Source: Nitrospinota bacterium
GTDB lineage: Bacteria; Nitrospinota; Nitrospinia; Nitrospinales; Nitrospinaceae
Reading direction: 5' to 3'
NCBI GenBank assembly: GCA_027298165.1
Contig: JAPUGN010000065.1
Location: 1 to 6,402 of the forward strand
DNA length: 6,402 nt
Shown here: positions 1 to 4,907 of the stretch, in pieces
Position numbering within the stretch: the stretch's first letter is position 1
Layout of the letters: every line of letters starts with the position of its first letter
Notes under the pieces: model-generated
What the model was told of the DNA's origin: nothing
The model's input: the letters and a program-made list of their open reading frames with translations, nothing else
The model's database searches: none
Program-made: the position numbers and the translations under genes

Positions 1-165
1 CACAACGATTTGGATGAGGCGGCGATTGATCTTCTGTCCGAGAGCGATTGCCTGCCCAATCTGGTGACGATCGATCTGTACCGCAACCGCATCTCGCTCA
101 GCACGGGGCAACGGTTGAAGCAGGCGCCCAAACTGAAACGGTTCAAATTTCTCCAGCTGGATTAA
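1..165 (+). CDS. C-terminal end of a probable leucine-rich-repeat protein (5' part outside window)
   Basis: An open frame runs from the first base to a TAA at 163-165, giving the last 54 residues of a protein. The segment LPNLVTIDLYRNRIS matches the LxxLxxLdLxxNxI pattern of leucine-rich repeats, and a partial repeat (NDLDEAAIDLL) precedes it. The tail APKLKRFKFLQLD looks like a final, degraded repeat. In the family such repeats form a curved protein-binding surface; no function can be given from this fragment. The stop is 7 nt before the glycosylase start, so the two genes are probably co-transcribed. The main doubt is the short length of sequence available: only about two repeats can be judged. 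Confidence 0.55.
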   Translation, partial: HNDLDEAAIDLLSESDCLPNLVTIDLYRNRISLSTGQRLKQAPKLKRFKFLQLD

Positions 166-172
166 CCGCCCC

Positions 173-820
173 ATGGTCGACCGCCGCGTAGCCCCGCAAA
201 CCCTGCCGTCCCGCCGCCGGATCCTCGAGCATTTCCGGGAACGCGATCCTAAAATGGCACAGGTGATTCAGGCAGGGGGGCCGTTCGGCCTGAAGCGCAA
301 CCGGAATTATTTTGTGGTGCTGTGCCGGTCCATCGTGTCCCAGCAGATATCCATCGCCGCCGCGGACACCATCTATGCCCGCTTCCAGAAGCTGTTCGAC
401 GGAAAATCGCCCACGCCCCAACGGGTGGCGGGCTTGCCGGAGGATACCTTGCGTGCCGCCGGGTTGTCTCGCCAGAAGGCTTCTTATATGAAAGATTTGA
501 GCCGCCGCTTCCTCGACGGCACCCTCCGCCCACGCCAATTGAACACTCTCGACAACGAAGCGGTCATCGACCGGTTGACCCGGGTGCACGGTATCGGCCG
601 TTGGACTGCGGAGATGTTTTTGATCTTTTCACTCAACCGGCTCGATGTCCTGCCCGTGGGCGATCTGGGATTGTTGGTGGCGGTCCAGAATATTTATGGT
701 TTGAAAACCCGGCCCGATGCGAAACGGGTGCGCGCCATCGGCGATAAGTGGAGCCCCTACGAGACCATCGCCACCTGGTACGGCTGGCGCAGTTTGAATG
801 CCGACATCGTTAATTATTGA
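173..820 (+). CDS. AlkA-type DNA-3-methyladenine glycosylase (HhH-GPD family)
   Basis: This 215-residue protein is a base-excision-repair glycosylase that should remove alkylated bases such as 3-methyladenine from DNA by cleaving the N-glycosidic bond. The family helix IVSQQIS (residues 54-60) is present. So is a helix-hairpin-helix DNA-binding motif, VHGIGRWTAEM (138-148), followed by LDVLPVGDLGL (157-167), in which D164 aligns with the catalytic aspartate of AlkA. There is no lysine in the HhH position used by bifunctional lyases such as Nth, so it is expected to be monofunctional. It is shorter than E. coli AlkA (282 aa) because the N-terminal AlkA domain is missing, as is usual for short COG0122 members. 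The ATG at 173 has no clear Shine-Dalgarno site; translation may be coupled to the upstream gene 7 nt away. The stop lies 20 nt before the O-methyltransferase ATG. Confidence 0.92.
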   Translation: MVDRRVAPQTLPSRRRILEHFRERDPKMAQVIQAGGPFGLKRNRNYFVVLCRSIVSQQISIAAADTIYARFQKLFDGKSPTPQRVAGLPEDTLRAAGLSRQKASYMKDLSRRFLDGTLRPRQLNTLDNEAVIDRLTRVHGIGRWTAEMFLIFSLNRLDVLPVGDLGLLVAVQNIYGLKTRPDAKRVRAIGDKWSPYETIATWYGWRSLNADIVNY

Positions 821-831
821 AACGACCTCAT

Positions 832-837
832 GAGGAG
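832..837 (+). promoter_or_regulatory. Ribosome binding site favouring ATG 841 for the O-methyltransferase
   Basis: GAGGAG lies just upstream of ATG 841, with a rather short 3-nt gap. An alternative in-frame TTG at 817 would overlap the glycosylase stop (TTGA), but nothing resembling a Shine-Dalgarno site precedes it. This site therefore decides the start in favour of 841. Confidence 0.6.
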
Positions 838-840
838 TTT

Positions 841-1473
841 ATGGAATTCATAGATGAAAAAATCGAGCAGTATGTTTACGAGCATACCCAGGACGAAGGC
901 GAACTGCTGACCCGTCTGCAGAAAGAAACCTATAAGAGCCTGGAATATCCACAGATGGTTTCGGGGCGGACGGTCGGGCGGTTCCTCAAACTGCAGGCAC
1001 AACTGCTGGGGGCACGCCGCATTCTGGAAGTCGGCACCTTCAGCGGCTACAGCGCACTGTCGATGGCCGAGGGCCTGCCGGAGGACGGCCGCCTGTTCAC
1101 CTGCGACGAGGACCCGCCGGCCATCGCCGTCGCCAAACGGTACTTCGCGGAAAGTCCGCACGGCCATAAGATCACCCTGCTGGAGGGGAAAGCGCTCGAT
1201 TCCATCGCAGGGCTCCATGAAACTTTTGACATGGCGTTCATCGACGCCGACAAGGTGAATTACCTGAACTACTTCAACGCGATTTTGCCGATTATGCGGA
1301 CCGGCGGATTGATCGTGGTGGACAACGTGTTATGGAGCGGACGGGTACTGGATCCCAAGGATGAATCCGACCACGCGATTCACAATTTCAACGAAACGGT
1401 GTGCCGGGACAAGCGGGTGGAAGTACTGATGCTGGCGGTGCGCGACGGGTTGTACTGCCTCAGAAAAAAATAG
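841..1473 (+). CDS. SAM-dependent O-methyltransferase, caffeoyl-CoA OMT-like (methyltransferase family 3)
   Basis: This 210-residue cytosolic enzyme should transfer a methyl group from S-adenosylmethionine to a hydroxyl, typically of a catechol-like substrate, with a divalent cation. SAM motif I is ILEVGTFSGYSA (61-72), and the acidic residues at TCDED (87-91) should contact the ribose. The metal-binding set is visible as FIDADK (133-138) and DN (161-162); D135, D161 and N162 match the Asp, Asp, Asn triad of plant CCoAOMT, including the 26-residue spacing. The following LWSGRV (164-169) and the terminal DGLYCLRKK are also typical of the family. Length is normal for a bacterial member. The ATG at 841 is preferred over TTG 817 because it has a GAGGAG site and because homologs usually begin close to the IDEKIEQYV segment. 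The natural substrate cannot be read from the sequence. It appears to be last in the series with the glycosylase and converges on the lipoprotein gene. Confidence 0.94.
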   Translation: MEFIDEKIEQYVYEHTQDEGELLTRLQKETYKSLEYPQMVSGRTVGRFLKLQAQLLGARRILEVGTFSGYSALSMAEGLPEDGRLFTCDEDPPAIAVAKRYFAESPHGHKITLLEGKALDSIAGLHETFDMAFIDADKVNYLNYFNAILPIMRTGGLIVVDNVLWSGRVLDPKDESDHAIHNFNETVCRDKRVEVLMLAVRDGLYCLRKK

Positions 1474-1496
1474 GGCGGCCGGACAAGGTAAAACCC

Positions 1497-1533
1497 AGAT
1501 TCTTCGCTCCACTATGTTCCGCTCAGAATAACA
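1497..1533 (+). repeat. Degenerate dispersed intergenic repeat (TTCTTCGCTC...GAGCGAAGAA type)
   Basis: The stretch begins AGATTCTTCGCTCC and ends GCTCAGAATAACA. Its reverse complement reads TTATTCTGAGCGGAAC, then ATAGTGGAGCGAAGAATCT. ATTCT (1499-1503) and AGAAT (1525-1529) form a short inverted pair, and GAGCG occurs twice on the - strand. From memory, close variants (TCATTCTGAGCG...AGCGAAGAATCT) occur between genes in many unrelated bacteria. That is recollection, not a search. Only one copy is present here. Confidence 0.5.
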
Positions 1534-1573
1534 AGCGGGTTTATCCGGTGATCCCGTCTAATTCTTTTGGTTT

Positions 1574-1600
1574 CTCTGTGTGCTCTGTGTCCTCTGTTGT
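1574..1600 (+). repeat. Three imperfect 9-bp tandem units, CTCTGTGTS type
   Basis: The units are ctctgtgtg (1574-1582), ctctgtgtc (1583-1591) and ctctgttgt (1592-1600). The block resembles CTCTGTGT/CTCTGTGG strings that I recall from intergenic regions of many bacterial genomes. It lies 17 nt from the 3' end of the lipoprotein gene. The rest of the 143-nt spacer between the two convergent genes shows no clear terminator; there is only a weak CGGG/CCCG pairing at 1536-1556 before a T-rich stretch. Confidence 0.5.
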
Positions 1601-1616
1601 GAATAGGCTGACGGAG

Positions 1617-2465
1617 TTAGAGGTATTGGTCGAGCAGGTCCTTGCGTTTCTTTTCGTATTCCGGTTGATCGATCAACTGCTTATCATACAGGTGTTTCAG
1701 AAACTTCAGTTTTTCCTCAAGGTCGGCTGGATTTTTTTGCGGAGTAGCCGCTTTCGGGGGAATCATTGGAGCCAGAGGAGGCTCGGATGGGCTGCCGCCG
1801 GATTGCGCCCGCTGTATATCAGGCCGTGCCGTTTTCAGATTCGCAGGAGCGGGCAGATCGATTTGCGCCTCGATCCAGTTGGTCCATTTCTTGGTGCCCA
1901 GTAATTTTTCCGTGGCATGAAACTTTTGTCCATTCCTGGGTACCATCCGCCAGGCGGTGCCGTAGCGCGCCATCTGGTTGTGCGTCAGCGAATACTTCAC
2001 TCCCCGGATTTCGAAGAGCCGCCAGTGCAGTTTCCCCCCGCTGGCGAACAGCTCACCCTGGGTGGTGCCTCTTTCGGACTCCACTTCAAACCCGATGATG
2101 TTTTGTGCATGCGCCTTGTTGAGCGCCTTGGTCAGCAGGCGCTTCATTTTCTGGATATCCTCTTTGGTGAATACCGGATGGACCTTGCTGAGCAGGGAGT
2201 AATTTTCGTAACGCAGGGCCACCAGGTGAAACACCATCTGGCGTTCGGTGATGGTTAAGGGGTGGTCCAAGGTGATTTCGGAGATTGCCCTGCCGGCTTG
2301 CGCCTTGTCGGTATACGTGAGTGTGAAATCCTTTGCGTTTAATTGTTTCCCAGCCGACTTGTGGGTGGAAGTGCAACCCGCAAAAACCAGAACGATTAGG
2401 AATCCAATAATGAGACGGAACATTGAGAATGGCATGGGATTATTCATGAAGGGGTGATTAATCAT
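1617..2465 (-). CDS. Lipoprotein with uncharacterised core domain and C-terminal SHOCT motif
   Basis: This is a 282-residue protein whose family I do not recognise. A hydrophobic stretch (18-29) ends in a lipobox, VFAGC, with the lipidated cysteine at C31. The +2 residue is Thr, so an outer-membrane destination is expected. An unassigned mixed alpha/beta region spans roughly 45-205, including a charged helical part (100-120) and FEIRGVKYSL (151-160). A Pro-rich linker (about 204-246) leads to the C-terminal 35 residues (248-282), with the SHOCT pattern LEEKLKFLKHLYDKQLI followed by EYEKKRKDLL. SHOCT motifs are thought to mediate oligomerisation. ATG 2465 overlaps the end of the upstream methyltransferase by 8 nt (ATGATTAA), which suggests translational coupling. 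ATGs at 2447, 2435 and 2423 would also keep the signal peptide; none of the four has a good Shine-Dalgarno site, so the start is uncertain. Confidence 0.82.
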   Translation of the reverse strand: MINHPFMNNPMPFSMFRLIIGFLIVLVFAGCTSTHKSAGKQLNAKDFTLTYTDKAQAGRAISEITLDHPLTITERQMVFHLVALRYENYSLLSKVHPVFTKEDIQKMKRLLTKALNKAHAQNIIGFEVESERGTTQGELFASGGKLHWRLFEIRGVKYSLTHNQMARYGTAWRMVPRNGQKFHATEKLLGTKKWTNWIEAQIDLPAPANLKTARPDIQRAQSGGSPSEPPLAPMIPPKAATPQKNPADLEEKLKFLKHLYDKQLIDQPEYEKKRKDLLDQYL

Positions 2466-3024
2466 TTCGGGCCACGAGCGAGGCGTAGGCCGTTTCGTTT
2501 TCGGGTTCGTCCACTTCCCGGTAATCGAGCACGCTCAGACCGGGAAACGCTCCCGACAATTCGTTTTTCTCCAGTACCCACTCGCGTCTGAAACCGCTGT
2601 ATTGGAGGTAATCCACGGTGAAGGTTTCAAACATCAGCACCCCGCCGGGCCTGAGACCCTTGCGGATACCTTCGAACAGATTGCGGTTGAGATAGTAAAA
2701 ACACAGGATCAGATCGTAAGTATTGTTCTCTATGGAATAATGATCCAGATCGGCCACCCGGGTGCGAATCGTGAGTTTATTGTCCCGCGCCAGAGACTCG
2801 GCGCGGGCAAGGCCTACGTCCGAGATGTCGACGCCCAAAATATCATAACCCAGCGAAGCGGCGAATAGGGTATTCCGGCCTTCCCCCATGGCGATATCGA
2901 GGGCCATGCCCTGCCCGGAAAGCAGATCGGCATTGTCGGCCAGCCATTGAGCGGGTTCCCGCCCGGCGAGGCAGGCGCTGGACCCGTATTTGGCGTTCCA
3001 TTTTTCCTTGTCTTTCAATGACAT
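2458..3024 (-). CDS. Class I SAM-dependent methyltransferase, TehB/UbiE-like small type
   Basis: This 188-residue cytosolic enzyme has a Rossmann-type methyltransferase fold. The N-terminal segment KEKWNAKYG (7-14) is typical of TehB-like proteins. SAM motif I is ALDIAMGEGRN (41-51), where the more usual Cys or Gly before GxG is replaced by Met. The acidic residue after strand 2 is in GVDIS (64-68), post-I is VADLDHY (90-96), motif II is YDLILCFYYLNR (103-114), and LRPGGVL (124-130) is the motif III loop. The frame stays open to an upstream ATG at 3108, but those extra 28 residues look non-coding and would cover the predicted promoter; ATG 3024 places the WNAKYG block where homologs have it. 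The substrate is unknown: the TehB-like label reflects fold similarity and does not imply tellurite resistance. The gene leads a two-gene unit with the SHOCT lipoprotein. Confidence 0.9.
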   Translation of the reverse strand: MSLKDKEKWNAKYGSSACLAGREPAQWLADNADLLSGQGMALDIAMGEGRNTLFAASLGYDILGVDISDVGLARAESLARDNKLTIRTRVADLDHYSIENNTYDLILCFYYLNRNLFEGIRKGLRPGGVLMFETFTVDYLQYSGFRREWVLEKNELSGAFPGLSVLDYREVDEPENETAYASLVARND

Positions 3025-3055
3025 AAATGATCCCGGTGGTGATGGTTGCACCCCT

Positions 3056-3085
3056 CTTATAGCATTTCCCCGGAAAACTTGGCAA
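3056..3085 (-). promoter_or_regulatory. Predicted sigma-70 promoter for the methyltransferase-lipoprotein unit
   Basis: On the - strand, TTGCCA (-35, 3085-3080) is followed after 18 nt by TATAAG (-10, 3061-3056). Each box matches the consensus at 5 of 6 positions. Transcription would start near 3049, about 25 nt before ATG 3024. The spacer holds a small inverted repeat, TTTCC-CC-GGAAA (3065-3076). This is pattern-based only. Confidence 0.55.
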
Positions 3086-3114
3086 GTAGGGAAACGGCCT
3101 CGCTTCATTTCCGG

Positions 3115-3133
3115 GGCTGGGGTACTTCCAGCC
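3115..3133. repeat. Inverted repeat GGCTGG-7 nt-CCAGCC in the divergent intergenic region
   Basis: A perfect 6-bp pair (3115-3120 and 3128-3133) with a 7-nt loop ends 4 nt before the -35 box of the rplU promoter and about 30 nt upstream of the leftward -35. No T-run follows on either strand, so it is unlikely to be a terminator. An operator is possible but unproven. Confidence 0.4.
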
Positions 3134-3137
3134 GCTA

Positions 3138-3166
3138 TTGACTTGGCTGCCTGTTTTCAGTAATAT
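3138..3166 (+). promoter_or_regulatory. Strong sigma-70 promoter for rplU-rpmA-obgE
   Basis: TTGACT (3138-3143), a 17-nt spacer and TAATAT (3161-3166) make a near-consensus promoter: 5 of 6 at -35, 5 of 6 at -10, ideal spacing. Transcription would start near 3173 and leave a leader of about 80 nt before the L21 ATG. The leader includes the 11-nt palindrome TCAAT-T-ATTGA (3185-3195). A strong promoter suits a ribosomal protein operon. Confidence 0.72.
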
Positions 3167-3234
3167 ATCGGGTTCGTTCTAAGGTCAATTATTGAATCGG
3201 CCGGGCCGCATCCCGTTCCCGCCTTCTCATTTTT

Positions 3235-3240
3235 CAGGAG
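3235..3240 (+). promoter_or_regulatory. Ribosome binding site of rplU with long spacing
   Basis: CAGGAG is the only Shine-Dalgarno-like sequence before ATG 3253. Its 12-nt gap to the start is longer than the usual 5-9 nt. The L21 reading frame itself leaves no doubt about the start (MFAVLKTGGKQY). Confidence 0.55.
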
Positions 3241-3252
3241 TCTTGAATCAAA

Positions 3253-3567
3253 ATGTTTGCTGTATTGAAAACCGGCGGGAAGCAGTACAAGGTAACCCAG
3301 GGCGATGTCATCCAAGTCGAAAAACTGGACGGCAAGGTCGGGGACAAGATCACTCTGGATCAGATTCTTATGATCAGTGAAGACGACAAGGTAGACGTCG
3401 GTTCCCCGATGGTACAAGGAAGTCAGGTGACCGGTGAAATCATCGATCAGGGCAAAGGTAAAAAGATACTGGTGTTCAAGAAAATCCGCCGGAAAAAATA
3501 CCGCCGGAAAAACGGGCACCGGCAGTTGATCACGCATTTGAAAATTATCGAAATTTCGAAGAAGTAA
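3253..3567 (+). CDS. rplU: 50S ribosomal protein L21
   Basis: This 104-residue protein is L21 of the large ribosomal subunit, which binds 23S rRNA. The N-terminus MFAVLKTGGKQYKV and the following GDVIQVEKLDG are standard for the family. So is the basic C-terminal block VFKKIRRKKYRRKNGHRQ (75-92), which holds the L21 signature and contacts RNA. Length is normal. It is first in the rplU-rpmA-obgE operon, directly downstream of a strong promoter, and 11 nt separate it from rpmA. Nothing in the protein is unusual. Confidence 0.99.
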   Translation: MFAVLKTGGKQYKVTQGDVIQVEKLDGKVGDKITLDQILMISEDDKVDVGSPMVQGSQVTGEIIDQGKGKKILVFKKIRRKKYRRKNGHRQLITHLKIIEISKK

Positions 3568-3578
3568 CGGGAGACGTC

Positions 3579-3836
3579 ATGGCACATAAAAAAGGACAGG
3601 GGAGTACGTCCAATGGACGAGACAGCATCGGAAAGCGCCTGGGCGTCAAACGGTACGGCGGACAAGTAGTGAAAGCCGGCGAGATCATCGTTAGGCAACG
3701 CGGTACCTCGATTCACCCGGGAATGAACGTGGGTGTGGGTACCGACTACACGCTGTTCGCGACGGCTCCCGGTGTGGTCAAGTTCGAATGGAAAGACCGG
3801 AGCAGGAAAAAAGTCAGCATCTATCCCCCCAACTGA
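3579..3836 (+). CDS. rpmA: 50S ribosomal protein L27
   Basis: This 85-residue protein is L27, whose N-terminal arm reaches the peptidyl-transferase centre and helps position tRNA substrates. The N-terminus MAHKKGQGSTSNGRDS is the mature form; there is no cleaved N-terminal extension of the Firmicutes/Fusobacteria kind. The L27 core GKRLGVKRYGGQVVKAGEI and the RQRGTSIHPGMNVG segment are both present, and length is typical. A good ribosome site, GGGAG (3569-3573), sits 5 nt before the ATG. The gene follows rplU by 11 nt and precedes obgE by 33 nt. Confidence 0.99.
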   Translation: MAHKKGQGSTSNGRDSIGKRLGVKRYGGQVVKAGEIIVRQRGTSIHPGMNVGVGTDYTLFATAPGVVKFEWKDRSRKKVSIYPPN

Positions 3837-3869
3837 TTACGCCCGCCGCCCGGCGAGCGCCCCAACCCC

Positions 3870-4877
3870 ATGTTTGTCGATCAGGTCAAGATTACCGTTC
3901 AGGCCGGAAATGGCGGGGACGGATGTTGCAGTTTCCGGCGTGAAAAATTTATTCCCAAAGGCGGACCCGACGGCGGTGACGGTGGCAAGGGCGGTGACGT
4001 CGTGTTCCGGGCCGTCGGCAACCTGTCAACCCTCCTCGATTTAAGATATCAGCAACTGTACCGGGCTGAGCACGGCCGACCCGGAAGCGGGCAACTCAAA
4101 ACCGGAAAGAGCGGCAAGGACTGCGTCATCTCCGTGCCGGTGGGTACCCTGGTGCGCGATCATGAAACCCGCGACATTCTGGCCGATCTGACCGAAGAGT
4201 ATCAGGAATTCGTCATTGCGCGGGGAGGACGTGGCGGGCTCGGCAACGATCATTTCAAATCGTCCACCAACCGCGCACCGCGCCGGGCTGATTCGGGAGA
4301 ACCCGGCCGGCATCAGGTATTGTTCGTCGAGCTCAAACTGCTGGCGGATGTGGCTATCATTGGATTCCCCAACGCCGGCAAGTCCACCCTGGTCTCGAAA
4401 ATTTCCAACGCAAAACCCAAAATCGCTGATTATCCCTTCTCGACGCTGGTGCCCAATCTGGGGCTGGTGAAAGTGGGCGACTATCAATCGTTCATCGTCG
4501 CTGATATTCCCGGGCTGATTCAGGACGCGCACCTGGGCAAGGGACTGGGCACCCGATTCCTGAAACACACCGAGCGCACCCGCCTGTTGGTGCACCTGCT
4601 GGATTTTTCCATCACCAGCGACCGCGACCCGATCTCGGATTATGAGATCATCCGGAACGAGTTGAAGCAATTCAGTGAGGAATTGTATGGCAAGCCGCAA
4701 ATTCTGGTGGCCAACAAGATCGACCATCCTGAAGCCGAGGCGAAGTTTGCTGAATACAAGGAACAGTTGACCGCGATCAATCCCACCCTGTTGGCTTGCT
4801 CCTCCGTAACCGGCCAGGGCATCAGGGAACTGGTCTTTAAAATTTACGAAATGCTGGGGAAAAAAGAGGAGGAATAA
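3870..4877 (+). CDS. obgE: GTPase Obg/CgtA, 50S assembly factor
   Basis: This 335-residue protein is the essential Obg GTPase, which associates with the 50S subunit during its late assembly and links growth to (p)ppGpp levels. The glycine-rich Obg fold fills about 1-158, including GGPDGGDGGKGGDVV (31-45) and the second Gly-rich loop ARGGRGGLGNDHF (117-129). The G domain follows: G1 GFPNAGKS (165-172), switch I/G2 YPFSTLVPN (188-196), G3 DIPG (212-215), G4 NKID (282-285) and G5 SSVTGQG (311-317). The protein ends soon after G5, so it lacks the extra C-terminal OCT domain of some Gram-positive Obg proteins. ATG 3870 gives the standard N-terminus MFVDQVKI but has no clear Shine-Dalgarno site. 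A small hairpin (CGCCG-CC-CGGCG, 3844-3855) lies in the 33-nt gap after rpmA. The 3' end faces the FliL-like gene 30 nt away, with no visible terminator. Confidence 0.99.
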   Translation: MFVDQVKITVQAGNGGDGCCSFRREKFIPKGGPDGGDGGKGGDVVFRAVGNLSTLLDLRYQQLYRAEHGRPGSGQLKTGKSGKDCVISVPVGTLVRDHETRDILADLTEEYQEFVIARGGRGGLGNDHFKSSTNRAPRRADSGEPGRHQVLFVELKLLADVAIIGFPNAGKSTLVSKISNAKPKIADYPFSTLVPNLGLVKVGDYQSFIVADIPGLIQDAHLGKGLGTRFLKHTERTRLLVHLLDFSITSDRDPISDYEIIRNELKQFSEELYGKPQILVANKIDHPEAEAKFAEYKEQLTAINPTLLACSSVTGQGIRELVFKIYEMLGKKEEE

Positions 4878-4907
4878 GCGAAAGCGGTGCGGTGGTTTGC
4901 GGGTGAG

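Noticed and set aside
143..589. A 148-codon - strand open frame opposite the glycosylase
   Set aside because: It is antisense to the HhH glycosylase, whose motifs are unmistakable. The product shows no domain and no ribosome site was found.
1574..1600. CRISPR-like repeat array
   Set aside because: The units are 9 bp and adjacent, with no spacers; no cas gene is present.
1401..1904. A + strand open frame running from the O-methyltransferase end into the lipoprotein gene
   Set aside because: It crosses the intergenic repeat spacer and lies antisense to the SHOCT part of the lipoprotein; the protein shows no family features.
3025..3108. A 28-residue N-terminal extension of the methyltransferase from ATG 3108
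   Set aside because: The extension has no family resemblance and covers the predicted -35/-10 boxes; ATG 3024 gives the normal N-terminus.
4041..4727. A 228-codon - strand open frame opposite obgE
   Set aside because: It is a shadow of the strongly conserved Obg reading frame, with no independent features.
4878..4907. Possible bidirectional terminator between obgE and the FliL-like gene
   Set aside because: I could find no stable stem followed by a T-run on either strand in this 30-nt gap.
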